The notes under the pieces are model-generated. The model ran no database searches and had not been told where the DNA came from. It saw only the letters and a program-made list of their open reading frames with translations. DNA of 64,000 nt from Ichthyophis bannanicus. Taxonomy: Eukaryota; Chordata; Amphibia; Gymnophiona; Ichthyophiidae. The DNA lies in the NCBI GenBank assembly GCA_033557465.1, contig CM066037.1, positions 202,987,156 to 203,051,155 on the forward strand, written 5' to 3'. Both the position numbers and the translations under genes were made by a program. Shown piece after piece: positions 34,018-45,324 of this stretch; positions within the stretch are counted from its first letter, which is position 1, and every line of letters starts with the position of its first letter.

Positions 34018-35640
34018 GTCTCCAAGTGGATGTGGGGCACTCTTAGCTTGGCACCAATTGCCTTTGGTTCAGAATGGGTCATAAGGACCTCCCTGTTTTG
34101 GATACCATGAAGTAAAGAGAATACTGCCCTGACCTTGGTCTATGGTGGGTACGGGTATGATGGCCTGCAACTGTAGGAGATGCTGAACAGTTTCCTTAAT
34201 AGCCACACTCTTGGTTAGGATTCACAAGGAGACTCCACAAAGGTATCCTGAAGAAGCTTTGCAGAATCCAGCACTTACCCGTTTTTGAGGACCTTAAGGT
34301 GCTATTAGTCTGATATGATGCAGGACCATTCTGACCACCTGTCTCTGGGAAGAGATCTGGCAGATCTCAATGTGAGGGCTTGCTGGATCCCAAGGAAGCA
34401 CCTGATGAGTGCAGAAATTGTTGGGATCCCTTAAAGGACTGACCCTTCTTGACTTTAGCCCCATAGGAATAATAGGTCGTTCTCAAACACTGAGTCCTAC
34501 TCGAGGAAACCCTGGAATCTCTGGGTCTATTTTCTGTGAGCCTCTATAGGAGAGCCTCTCCAAGGTCTTTCACTAGCTTCTCCAGTTCCTCCCCAAAAAG
34601 CAATATGCCCTTGAAGGGGAGCTTGCTCAGCTGCAGCTTGAATGTGGCATTGGCAGAGCAATTCCAGAACCAGATCCATCTTCAGGGCACCACTGCTGCT
34701 GCCATTAGAAGAGATCCTGATCAAGTCATACAGGACATCTGCCACAAATGACACTCGACTCCAATCTTAATACCTCTGGGTTCTCTGGCATTTGCTGGAT
34801 CCAGCATAAGAATGCTCGGGTCATCACACCCACACAAAGCACTGCTCAGCAGCCAAGGCCAAAGTCATGAGTCTCCTTCACTGCAGCACCACCTACAGTA
34901 CCATGAAATGGTTGTGCATTTTGTCATTGCTATAACCAGGGCATCCACCTTAAGAACCCTGAAAAGCTGTTCCATCTCTTCTTAAGGTCCTAGCTTAGCT
35001 GTATCCTCTACCTCCTCAGCCCCAAGTTCCAGTGCCTCCCACTGAGAAAACACAAGCTTTGGCATGGGCTCCAGGAGGGGAAAGAAGCCAGAGGTATGCC
35101 ACAATCCTTCTAGAATAGAGTCCACTTGTGAAACCTCCACTAGAGCAGCTCCATAATATTCAGAATGCCATGACAGCTCTGAGCAAGGGTGGAAAGGTCC
35201 TACCTGTGAAAAAGACTGATCACTGACAGATCCTCTCCCTCCGCCAGGGGAAGCTCCCCTTCCTTCAGTAACTCACCCATTATAGACAAAGTCCTCCTCA
35301 TTCTCCCTAGCCTCTCCTCCAGAAGGGACAGGGTTGGGCTCTCAAAGGAACAGGCAATCAAAAATGAAGGGCAGGGTGCTTAACCCCCGTGCTGCCAGAG
35401 GTTCCTGAATCCCCCCATAAGGGACGTTAGGACTTTGGACTCCCACAAGGTGGACTGCCACAGAGCTTCCAGAGAATGAAAAGAGCCCATGAACTGTTTG
35501 AGCTGCTGCTCAAAGGCAGCAAAGAATGGGTCCAGGGCCCGCCAACTAACAGAGGCTCTGCATTTCAAGCCAAGGTAAGAGTGTGTGGCTTTTAAATTGC
35601 TAGCTTTTAAATTATTAGCTCTCTGCCCGAGAGCTCTTAA

Positions 35641-35850
35641 AAGGTTTTGATACATTTTTAAAGCAAAGCTATATTCTTTTTGGTGCTTTAATTCAAAAGG
35701 GGAAATATTGTTTTTAGTGGTGTAGGTTAAAACACGGCTTTTAGTATCTTTCTCAGCTCTTTGAAACTACTGACACCTCATCAGGTGTTGGTTCCCTCCC
35801 TATCCATCCAACTCCCACCCACCTCATGTGAGCTGTATTGCTTTATAGGG
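35641..35850. other. unassigned DNA
   Basis: AT-rich junction between the DIRS relic and the CR1-type ORF1 leader; no element end is certain. Confidence 0.35.
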
Positions 35851-36019
35851 CACCTCTCCCAGTTAGCTACACACAGGGACTTGGAATCAGCACATTTAGA
35901 ACACACTTAAAATATGTTAACTGCTTTTCCTCTAAAAGGACAGCTGGGAAACAGGCTGAAATTTGGTAGGTCTCTTTCTCTTTTGCTTCAACAGGCACCT
36001 AAGCTCCACCAACTGAACA

Positions 36020-36616
36020 ATGGCTGGGAAAAATCGTATTGCCAAAGCTGTTGCCCCCATTACAGCTTCTGCCTCTGTCCAGACAGAAATCCCAATGCCA
36101 GTTGAAGGACTGGTTTCATGTGCAGGATGCCTGCATGCTGAAGCTCTCAGGAAACAAGTGGAGGTGGTCAGAGAAGAGGTGGCAAGGCTGAGGAGCACTC
36201 AAGACAGTGAGAAGTACATTCATGAGATGCTTCTTGTAACATCCAAGCTCTCCAGCACAGGAGAAGATGGGAGCCTACAGAATGATGAAGGTCGGACACA
36301 AGTCACCAGGCCCTGCAGAATTACCAATCCAACTCCTCCAGCCCTTGAATTGAAGAAACATTATGCAGCCCTGGAGGTGGAGGAGGTGAAAGCATCCCTG
36401 GAAAGGGAAGAACCAGAGCTCAAGCACCCCAAAGTTGCAGAATCAGTGACCACAAGGAAGCGAAGGGTAGTGGTGGTTGGCGACTTTCTTCTGAGGGGTA
36501 CTGAGGCGTCCACCCTCCGACCAGACTTGTGTCAGACGGTTGCCTGGGTGAGAATCTTCACAGTCTTGGCAAGTGCATATATCTATATGATTTGCAAGGG
36601 ATTGTGGGCAATGTAG
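36020..36616 (+). pseudogene. CR1-type ORF1 with esterase-like domain, interrupted
   Basis: It starts at an ATG. A CxxC (SCAGC), a coiled-coil-like stretch (ALRKQVEVVREEVARLRS) and then the SGNH-esterase-like block I (RKRRVVVVGDFLLRGTEAS) follow; the catalytic serine position of GDSLL is phenylalanine here. The native frame ends at 36529, where the LTR-like element enters; the remaining 29 codons come from that element. Block III (LLIHVSTSDTA, usually HVGTNDTA) lies beyond the insertion at 38100-38170. Such esterase-like ORF1 proteins are known from vertebrate CR1 LINEs. Confidence 0.8.
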
Positions 36617-38032
36617 TTCATTCACACCAGACACAGCTGCTGACAATAATTTAGTTGTGCTCAAATGTTAAAGCCAATAAGATATTTATTTATGGGGTTA
36701 TTTCTCCCAACACAGATATGCTTGGTAGCACATAAATCAGGTTACTTGCTTCCAGTGTTTAACTTGGAAAAACAAAATCAAAATCAGGAAAACAACATTC
36801 AAACTTGTCAGGCATTAGCTAATGTTTTCTTAGCATATATCAAACAAACCAAAAGCCACAAAGAAAGAAAAAAAACTGTTCTTTTCAGGTTAACTTCTGA
36901 TAACTTCCCACATAGATTCAGAAGTGATTCTCTCCTAGCTCACAAGCAATTAGGTAAGGCTCAATTGCTAGCAGTTATCCAGCTGAAACCCCTTAGCTGG
37001 CTTACTTTCTACAGCGTGGCTAGAAATCCTACACAGGAGCGTTTCTGAGTAGATTAAAGAACAAGTTTGTATTTCTTTGTGATGGTTGCTGTACTTTATA
37101 ACAGAAAATCACCAAAGGAGTTTAGACAGAGAGCAGTCCATGTAAACAGATTCTTCATCTGCTATCATTCCCCCTTCTTCAACAAGCATGGGTTCAATAT
37201 CATGGATTGGCACAGATGAATGTCCCAATGGAGCACTTTCAGGAGAATACTTGTTTCCCTGCTGTCTTTCAAGGTTATAGCTAGGGCATAGATCAGTGTT
37301 CATACCTGAGCTTCCATTGCTGTTAGAGTTCCTCTCTATATAGCTTGGCCAGTATGTAGTCCAGTTCTTATGTCCAGCCTTCCAATCCAGATCCCTGGAC
37401 ACTGGATCTCTCTTCACATACCTTCTGGCACGGGTCTTAGGGTCCCTTCCACGTGCAGCCGTCTCCCTCACAGGTAGCGTCTGGAGATTCCTAGCTCTGC
37501 AGCACCATTCCTCTGGCTTTCCCCAGTCCAAGGGTGTATGCTGGCCCTTGGAATGCCTCCCAGTATACGTATTGCTCTGGACTCTTCTAGACCTCTCAAA
37601 GGCTTTTCTCCTCTTTCTTCCAAAGGGTTTCTTTCCCTCTCTGTCTGTCCGGTTTGGCTTCTGCTTCTGATGATGATGATCCTCAGGATGATGAAGATGA
37701 TCAAGCTCAAGCTGATTCTCTGTAGAATAAACTCTACCTTTATTCTGCTTAGATGAGTGCTCCCCCTTAATACAGCGCAGCTGTGCTGAATCAGGCCCTG
37801 CCCTTTGAGATGAGTGCTTAGGGATTACCTCATAGCCCTCCTGATTGAACACACGTTTCCCCACTTCAGCTCCTCTAATGGCTGCTGGAAACCTGGTGCA
37901 TTCTGGGACTGGTAGTCTTTTATGGGAAAATTCTGTTTTCTTATTTCTACCAGAACTGACAGGTTGCTTGTTCAGAGTCACTTCACCTTTCCTATAGCTC
38001 CTTTCTGAGCTATGATAAGCTTCCTTATCACA
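36530..38032 (-). mobile_element. LTR-like insertion with 4-bp duplication
   Basis: On the minus strand it starts TGTGATAAGG and ends CCGTCTGACA, flanked by CTTG in plus orientation (36526-36529 and 38033-38036). The split CR1 ORF1 frame continues when one CTTG is counted. On the minus strand a TATAAAG lies at 37101-37095 and AATAAA at about 36690-36685, which fits U3-R-U5. If so, U3 is about 930 bp. It is a solo LTR or a very short LTR element. No pol or env similarity is seen. Confidence 0.75.
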
Positions 38033-38110
38033 CTTGATGTCCAGAGAGGTATGCTGTCTGCCAGGTGCCAAAATCCGAGATGTTATGGAGAGTTTGCCGA
38101 GACTAATCAA
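37109..38110 (-). other. long open frame filling the presumed U3 of the LTR
   Basis: There are 333 open codons; the first 26 lie in flanking CR1 DNA and 307 lie in the LTR-like element. The frame is open from the first LTR base (TGT GAT AAG GAA) to 37109, just upstream of the presumed TATA box. There is no ATG near the LTR start, so a provirus would need to enter it from upstream. The product is hydrophilic, with a histidine-rich stretch, a basic run (KKPFGRKRRKAFERSRR) and an acidic end (EPMLVEEGGMIADEE). There is no membrane segment or known domain. It could be the 3' part of an accessory or regulatory gene reaching into U3, as in some retroviruses, or chance. I do not assign a function. 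Confidence 0.45.
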
Positions 38111-38185
38111 GCCTACTGACTATTACCCAAAGTTGCTTATCCATGTCAGCACAAGTGATACTGCCAATTTTAGCAAAGGTCACTT

Positions 38186-41100
38186 AATAATTGGGGGGTG
38201 ACTTTAATTTAACAGTAAATCCAGAATTGGATTCCTCCTGGGGGCACTCAGGGGGTACAGCTAAGCAGAGGAAAAAACTAAAAATGTTTATGAGGGAATT
38301 GGGACTAGTTGATATATGGCGGGATATGCATGGGCGGGAAAGAGACTATACATTCTACTCACCTGTCCTTGGGTCCTACACCAGGATTGATATGTTATTA
38401 GTCCATAAGACGCTAATGCTTTGGGTAATGAGGAGTGCAATTGGGGATAGCTCATGGTCGGACCATGCTCCAGTGTGGGGGGACTTCCGAGATCCTGCGT
38501 CTCAGAGAAGGAGGGGAAAATGGACACTGAATGAGGCATTACTAGAAGAGCCTTGGATAGTCCAACAGATTACTGACTCCATTTCGGAGTATATGCATTA
38601 TAATGACAATGGCCAGTGTTCAATGGGGGTGGTTTGGGACTGTTTGAAAGCAGTAGTTAGAGGGAAGCTTATAGCAATAGGAGTCCACGTAAAAAAAAGA
38701 GAAAGAGGCCATATAAGAAAATCTGAGGGAAAGTCTCAGAATGTGAGAGCAGAGGCGGAAACAGGGCAACTTAAATAAAGGAGAAAATAAAAAGTTAATG
38801 AGTGTTAAGCAACAGCTAAATGAATTGGAGCTTGAAGAAATAAAATTTGCACAAGAGAAACTCCGCCAAACGCACTTTGAGTTTAGGAATAAGCCCAGTC
38901 GACTACTAGTGCACCAACTTAAAAAGCTTCAAGCTTGGAATTGTATTCACAAAATTAGAGACAGGTGTGGTAAGGAACTGAGGAGGAGCGCGGAGATCAA
39001 AGCTAGATTTGTGGAGTTCTATAGGGAACTCTACATGCCTAAAAATACATTGCCCCAGGAGATAATCCAAAAGTACTTAGAGGAGGTCCAACTATCTAAA
39101 CTGGAAGAGGGGGAGAGTTTAGCTATTTCCAGGCCTATCACACCCCAGGAAGTGCTTAGGGTTATTAAGGAACTGCCGTCACATAAGGCTTCTGGAAGGG
39201 ATGGGTTCCATAATAAATTCTATAAAGCCTTTGCCCAGGTACTGGCTGAACCTCTTACTCAACTATATAACGCAATAGGGTCGGAGGAACCCCTGCCCCA
39301 GTCAATGAGAATGGCAGGAGTAACATTAACACCAAAAGAGGGTAAGGATCCTACTCAATGCAGCTCGTACCGACCGATTTCCCTCCTGGGTTTGAATTTT
39401 AAAAACATTTCTAGGGTGCTGGCCAATAGATTGGTCGATATGTATTAGCTGCGGCATGTGTGGGAGCAATCTGGATTCATTCCTGGTAGACAGGCATCAG
39501 ATAATTTAAGAAGGGTCCTGAATGTACTATGGAAAGGTAAGAGTAGGAATGACGAGTTACTGTTGTTGGCGGTAGATGCAGAGAAAGCTTTTGACAGGGT
39601 GTCATGGCCATTCTTGATCCAGACTCTGGCAAAAGTGGGTATTGGAGGCAAATATCTAGATTGGGTAAGGTCGCTGTACAAGAATCCTCTAGCAGCCTTA
39701 TGAATAAATGGAGAATATACAGAGGCTTTTGAGCTTGCGAGGGGGACAAGGTAGGGTTGCCCACTATCCCCATTATTATTTGTCCTATCAATGGCGCCCT
39801 TGGCACAGAGAGTGAGGACATCAGAAGAGCTCCAAAGGTCTGAAATGGGAAAAGGGAGAGTGTAAGATGTGATGATCTACGTTTATAGTTACATCCTCCG
39901 AACAAACGCTGAGTGCCCTGATGAGAGAGCTAGATAGTTTTGGGAAAGTTTCGGGTTTTAAGATGAACGCATCTAAATCAGAGATTCTAAATGTCTCAAT
40001 CCCGGGAAAAAAAAGCAAATTCCTGATGAATTTGTTCCCTTTTAAGTGGGCTAAGAAAAGCATTCGTTACCTGGGAGTCCATCTAACTCCTTTGATCTCA
40101 GATCTCTTCAGAGTGAATTATATTCCATTGGAGGTTAGGATTAAGAAAGACCTAGAAGGATGGGAAAGGGTGACATTAACATGGTCAGGAAGAATAGCAG
40201 CAGTGAAAATGATGATCCTGCCCAGATTCTTGTTTTTATTTAGTACACTACCTATGGCTGTTCTGGGAGTGTACTTGAAAAAATTACAAAGGTCACTATG
40301 GAAATTTGTATGGGGAGGAAGAAGAGCGAGAGTCCCGAAACACATCTTGATGAGAGAGACAAAGCAAATGGGGGGGATGGCAGTCCCGGACCTAATAAAA
40401 TATTATAGTGCTGCCAAGTTGAGGGCTGCTTTCGAATGGGGGGTACATGAAAGTCAAGAATGGGTTCGAATGGAGAGAGTGGCTCTGGGAGTACCCTCCT
40501 TGAGAGAGGTTCTTTGGTTGCCTACGGGGAACAGGTTGTTAGCAAAGTGTTAACACCCTTTTGTGTCCTTAACACGTCAAATATGGTTTCAGTGGAGAAC
40601 CAAGTGGTTGGGAACGGAGTGTGTGACCAAAGGTATCCCCATTAGGTGCAATACAGATTTTCCACCGGGGATGAGTGGGCGATTCGCTGAGAGGCGGGCC
40701 AGAAATAACTTGTGTTATGAAGGACAAATCCTAGAAGGGACTAAGATTAGGCCATTTGAAGATCTGAGTGAAAACTTTTCATTGAGGAGATTGGACTATT
40801 ATCATTATGTACAGGTCTCCAACTACATTCAAAAGAAAATCATCCCTGGATTAAGAGAGGAGCTATTACCAATCAAATGTTTGTTTTTGAGAGATAAGGT
40901 TAAGGGAATCATTACTCAACTTTATAAAGCTATGGAAATAAGTAAGGGAGAGAAAGAACCATTTCAAAGGAAATGAGAAGCAGACCTGGGGCTGGTACTG
41001 ACAGAGCAGACTTGGACTGCGATCTTTGTACAGAGGTATAAAGGCCTACTAGCCTCTAACCTAATAGAACATAACTACAAGATAATGTATAGGTGGTATT

Positions 41101-41886
41101 TGACACCTGAAATGATTCAAAAGATGTATGGGACGTCCAATGGGACATGCTGGCATGTGGTGCCAGAGGATCCTTCTTTCATATATGGTGGTTATGCCCA
41201 AAATTGCAAGTGTTCTGGAATACAGTGTTTCAGGTCACAGGTACAATACTGGGGAGAAGGATAGCAGCTGATCCAAGACTGGCTTTATTAGGTATCTACA
41301 GAAAGGAAATGCAAAAAGAGGAGGGGGCTTCACTAATTTGGGTTGCCTGGCTGCGTGTCTCGAGATTGCCAAGAGATGGAGACAGGAAGCTCCACCAATG
41401 ATGGGAGAATGGGAGAGAAGGGTGAATCAAATATATTTAATGAGTAAACTGACAGCCCAAAAACAATCAAAAATGATGCGCTTAGAGAAGATTTGGTCTA
41501 AATATACTATCTGGTGTGCAGATGGTCTAAATGTGAGAACTTAAGATGGGGTGGTGATGTACTGATGTTTGTTATCCTGTAAGGTCCTGGGGAGGAGGAG
41601 GGGGGGTAACTATAATTGAGTTTTGCCATGTGTTCAAATTGGGCTTGAATGGTAAATTAGTTGAAGGATGTGTAATGTAAGTTTGTGTGGGGTGGGATGA
41701 GGGGTATCAACAACAAAATGACAAAAATGTCAAGAGTAAAGTATGTATATATGATATGGAGAGCACTGCTTAATTGTTACGGAGATGGGGGATTTAATGT
41801 CTTTGAAATTGTAATATTTGACAACTCCCCAGTTGTATATTCTCTTGGCCATAATAAAAATAAAAATTTTAAATTAAAAAAAAGGG
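38186..41886 (+). mobile_element. L1/Tx1-like LINE A, 5' truncated
   Basis: It starts in the endonuclease (GGDFNLT) directly after CR1 sequence and ends in an A-rich tail (41860-41886). Coding pieces follow the L1 order: endonuclease, linker, reverse transcriptase, C-terminal cysteine-rich region. Several stops and frameshifts separate them. Confidence 0.88.
38191..41544 (+). pseudogene. L1/Tx1-like ORF2, broken
   Basis: Endonuclease C-terminal part: GGDFNLTVNPELD, then SSWSDHAPVW (38191-38778). Linker and reverse transcriptase start: ITPQEVLRVIKELPSHKASG, then SYRPISLLGLNFKN (38798-39448). Then SGFIPGRQASDN and AVDAEKAFDRVSW (39458-39703). The catalytic box region near 39865 is damaged: DD remains but the aromatic residue is lost. 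GFKMNASKSE and RYLGVHLTP follow (39921-40553). The C-terminal FFHIWWLCPKLQ, part of the cysteine/histidine motif, lies at 41150-41220. The enzyme would nick target DNA and copy RNA there; this copy cannot. Confidence 0.88.
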
Positions 41887-42174
41887 AGCCATTAAAGAAC
41901 AGTTTGTGAAAAACGCAACAAAAGAAACCTCTCGTGATGTTGTATGGGATGGAATAGAGGCAGTAATAACAGGGCGCCTCATAGCCTTAGCAACACAAAA
42001 GAAAATACAGAAAGAAAAGCTGGAGGAAGAACTACAAACTAGACTGCAATTATTAGTAAATGAACATAAAACTAAGGATGGGAAACGGCTACTAAGCCAA
42101 AAATAAGAGACTCTGAGGCAAATAGACTAGACACAAGTGGCAGATGGACTTTTCAAATGAAAAAATTAAACACA

Positions 42175-42463
42175 TTTATTCATTTATTTAACATTTCTTA
42201 TATACCGCCTTTCATGATATCAAGGCGGTTTACATTGAACAAACTGAAATTACATTGAACAGGGCATTATAACTTGGAGATAACCCTCGATTGCCCATGT
42301 TCCCTGTAAAATAGTTAAGTGGCTTGCCCAAGACCACAAGGAGCACCTGTGGGACTAGAAACCCCAGTCCTTCTGGCCTAAGGTTGCTGTCCTCTAGTGG
42401 GATTTGAACCCCTGACCTTCCAGCCTGAGGTAACTTGCCCCAACCACTAGGCCACTCCTCCCT
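42175..42463 (-). mobile_element. CORE-SINE, tRNA-derived, second copy
   Basis: Same layout as 32921-33215: A box 42453-42442, B box 42410-42400, core CTTGGGCAAGCCACTTAAC, LINE-type tail and TTTATTCATTTATTT end. It has inserted in LINE B. Confidence 0.85.
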
Positions 42464-42605
42464 ATATACATATTTTGTTGGAGGAAATAGACCAGGAAGG
42501 TACTTGGCTAAACAACTAAGAGAGAGATGTACTCGGCAACAGATACTTAAATTGAAATATGGACAGGGACAGTGGGAATTTGGAACGACTAATATCCAAA
42601 AATTA

Positions 42606-42720
42606 TACAGGTACACTACCAAAAAACTGCCTCCAGTTTTGCAACTGATTCCTATAGATTTTGGGGTGCTGAATCCAGGAAAAATAGCCAAAATGTTCCA
42701 TCACGTCACGTTTTCTTGCA
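42606..42720. repeat. left terminal inverted repeat of DNA transposon copy 2
   Basis: Imperfect reverse complement of 45325-45441. Matching blocks include the outer 13 bases (one difference), AAACTGCCTC, GCTGAATCCA and TCCATCACGT. Confidence 0.85.
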
Positions 42721-43109
42721 AAATTAGATTTCTTACCCATATAAGGAATGTTCACATAGTTTCTTTTTAGCCGACTGCAGTTTATTTTCTTGGCCCAAAA
42801 TAGAGGTTGTAATGGTTAACTAACTAGAAACACTCCCTCATGATATTTTAGAGTGTTTTGTATTCATTTTATACATTAACAGGACAATTGGGAGGCGGGG
42901 GGCTAAATCCAGTACTCGCGCTGGCGCATGTTCTTTCCTGTTCGCCTCGCCTCGTTCGCTCGCTCAAACACGGTGGTTGCGACATGAACGTTCCTGTCAA
43001 ATTTCAGTTTCTTGCAAGTTCATTATTACCTTTTGTTTGCTCAGTTGTAATCCAGCTTTATTCCGAAGTGGTTCACTACAGTTGTAGTTTGCAGTGCTGT
43101 GTATTTGTG

Positions 43110-44837
43110 ATGGCTCACAGAGCCAGAGGTTGCGTCAACTCTCCGGACAGTTTTTGTTTTATTTGTGGGGAATATACCGTGAAAAAGCGGCAGAGGAACA
43201 TTTCTGCATTTATTAAAAAAGTATATTTCGCCTATTTCGGTTTGAAGTTAGGCGATCAAGACAAACCGTGGGCTCCTCACCAAGTGTGCAAGACATGTGA
43301 GGAAGATCTACGCTTATGGATGAAAGGTAAAAAACAAGCATTTCGTTTCGAAATACCTATGATGTGGCGTGAACAAAGAGACCACAGCAGTGACTGCTAT
43401 TTTTGCTCTTGCACTGTGAAGGGATACAACTTAAAAAATAAGAACGTAATAAGTTACCCCAACCTTCCCTCAGCAATTAGGCCTATGCCTCATAGCAACG
43501 AAGTACCTGTGCCTGAACCACCAAAATCTTTGGATCATATTTGTGTGGACGGTTCTGATCATGATCAGACTCATCAGATGGCTTTTCCCGATGAGTCCAG
43601 TACTTCCGAGTTTGAAACTGAACCAGATCCGAAACCTGAACTTTTCTCTCAAGCTGAATTGAATGATTTAGTCCGGGATTTAGGACTCATAAAAGATGCT
43701 GCCCAACTGCTAGGTTCTCGGCTTAAACAGAAAAATCTATTGTCACCAGGAACAACTTTTTATTGGTACCGCAACCGCAAGACACAATTTTTGAAGTATT
43801 TCAGCAAAGAGGAAGATTTGGTATTTTGCAACGATATATACGGAGTGATGGAAAAGTTTAAACTCAAGTATGATCCTGCTGAATGGCGGCTGTTCATTGA
43901 TTCGTCAAAAGACAGCATAAAAGGTGTTCTTCTTCATAATGGCAACACATTCGCTTCAGTTCCTATTGCTCACTCTGTTATTCTCCAAGAAAAATACGAG
44001 AATTTGGCCCTGATTCTTCAGAAGATTCGTTATGATGAGCATAAGTGGATGATTTGTGGAGACTTTAAAATTCTATCCATGCTATTAGGGCAGCAATCCG
44101 GTTTCACCAAATATCCCTGCTTCCTTTGCTTGTGGGATAGCTGGGCCCGCGACCTACACTGGGGGAAAAAAGACTGGCCAATTCGGGAGTATTTGAGACC
44201 CGGTGAGAAAAATGTTCTTCATGAGAGCTTGGTACCTCGTGATAAAATTCTATTACCACCTCTCCACATTAAGTTGGGTCTCATTAAGCAATTCATCAAG
44301 TCCCTTTCAAAAGATGGTGAGTGCTTTCGGTACCTTTGCTCAAAGTTCCCCCGACTTTCTGAAGCAAAGCTAAAGGAAGGAGTGTTTGTTGGCCCTGATA
44401 TAAGGAAACTCATTTCAGATGGAGCATTCGCTGAAACGATGTCTGAGAAGGAAAAAGAAGCCTGGGATTCCTTCAAGGATGTTGTTCTCAAATTCTTGGG
44501 GAACAGGCGGGATGAGAACTATAAGGATATTGTTGCCAGGATGCTCAATGCCTTCAAAGAACAAGGCTGTAACATGAGCCTGAAAGTCCATTTCTTGCAC
44601 TCCCATGTGAACTACTTTCCCGAAAACTTGGGGGCGTACAGTGAAGAACAAGGTGAAAGGTTTCACCAGGACATCAAGGACGCAGAGAGAAGGTACCAAG
44701 GAAGATGGAACACCACTATGATGGCTGATTTCTGCTGGTTGCTGCTGCGGGAAACCCCAGATGAAAAATACGCCAAGCAGCGCACCAAGAGAAGCATTCG
44801 GGGGAAGAAGAAACGGGCCCACCAGGAGATTGATTGA
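43110..44837 (+). CDS. putative DDE transposase, 575 residues
   Basis: I chose the ATG at 43110 because the homologous N-terminal zinc motif begins just after it; the frame is open 84 codons further upstream but looks like leader. Features: C16-x2-C19 and C60-x2-C63, a possible zinc-binding DNA-recognition domain; a second cysteine cluster at 96-101; a variable acidic linker (140-185); the core with D264 (LFIDSS), D318 (CGDFK), CFLC at 337-340, H386 (HIKLG), HFLHSH at 494-499 and glutamates 512, 513 and 516 in SEEQGERFHQ; and a basic C-terminal tail. The D-D-CxxC-H-E order resembles transposases with an RNase H fold and an insertion domain, such as Transib/RAG1 and Chapaev. Close relatives exist as uncharacterised proteins in many animals. 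No stop or frameshift is present, so it may be functional. Confidence 0.75.
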   Translation: MAHRARGCVNSPDSFCFICGEYTVKKRQRNISAFIKKVYFAYFGLKLGDQDKPWAPHQVCKTCEEDLRLWMKGKKQAFRFEIPMMWREQRDHSSDCYFCSCTVKGYNLKNKNVISYPNLPSAIRPMPHSNEVPVPEPPKSLDHICVDGSDHDQTHQMAFPDESSTSEFETEPDPKPELFSQAELNDLVRDLGLIKDAAQLLGSRLKQKNLLSPGTTFYWYRNRKTQFLKYFSKEEDLVFCNDIYGVMEKFKLKYDPAEWRLFIDSSKDSIKGVLLHNGNTFASVPIAHSVILQEKYENLALILQKIRYDEHKWMICGDFKILSMLLGQQSGFTKYPCFLCLWDSWARDLHWGKKDWPIREYLRPGEKNVLHESLVPRDKILLPPLHIKLGLIKQFIKSLSKDGECFRYLCSKFPRLSEAKLKEGVFVGPDIRKLISDGAFAETMSEKEKEAWDSFKDVVLKFLGNRRDENYKDIVARMLNAFKEQGCNMSLKVHFLHSHVNYFPENLGAYSEEQGERFHQDIKDAERRYQGRWNTTMMADFCWLLLRETPDEKYAKQRTKRSIRGKKKRAHQEID

Positions 44838-45324
44838 CCCAAGAATGACTTTAAAATCTAAACTGTGTTGACAAATATCGTGTTTTTACTAAACTTTGAA
44901 ATAAAAATTTGCTAGTTATTACCACAGTGTCGGATCTCATTTATTAGAATTTTATTTTCACACCATCGGGTGTTTGTCTTCATGTATTGCAATGGTGCGG
45001 TTTGCGTTTTCTATTCTTACATACATACCTGTACAACATTTTTTGCACATTTCTTTGCTTTGCTTTGTGTCTAACCTCGCTCTTATATGCTCAATGTTTG
45101 TGCACATGTATGTGGCTGTTTTAAGTGCAGACAATTTTGCTACCATCACAGTGTGTTTTGTTGACATTACTCTATTCTTATGTGCTGCCTTGTTACAATT
45201 TTCTTTATTCTTATTTGAATAACTACTAAACAATTAGTATAAAGAATTCATCCAAGAAACTTTTATCTCGATCGCACTCAATCTGAAATGTTCACCTCAA
45301 ACTGCTAACCCAATGTAGCAAAAA
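44838..45324 (+). other. 3' untranslated part of DNA transposon copy 2
   Basis: AATAAA occurs at about 44900, soon after the stop. Short open frames on both strands (44958-45233) look like chance in AT-rich sequence. Confidence 0.5.

Larger units (their letters stand above)
31706..35640 (-). mobile_element. old DIRS relic split by an LTR
   Basis: RNase H remnants (AHIVGLDNVQADFLS) lie at 31679-31900. The reverse transcriptase thumb (KLGWAINYPESNLIPSWDLEYLGACFN) and palm remnants lie at 32149-32690. After the LTR (32697-34017), the N-terminal reverse transcriptase lies at 34018-34300 and Gag-like remnants at 34500-35640 (YDLIRISSNGSS, matching YDLIRSLAKN of DIRS-2). No recombinase is seen; it would lie left of 31706, where an L2-like LINE now sits. 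Confidence 0.75.
35850..38185 (+). mobile_element. CR1-type LINE ORF1 region, split by an LTR-like insertion
   Basis: The 5' part is a leader plus ORF1 start (35850-36529). The 3' part resumes at 38033 and ends where an L1-like LINE begins (38186). ORF2 is not present here. The interruption is the 1503-bp LTR-like element at 36530-38032. Confidence 0.75.

Noticed and set aside
44958..45233. Short frames on both strands after the transposase gene
   Set aside because: They lie in AT-rich 3' sequence of the element with no homology.
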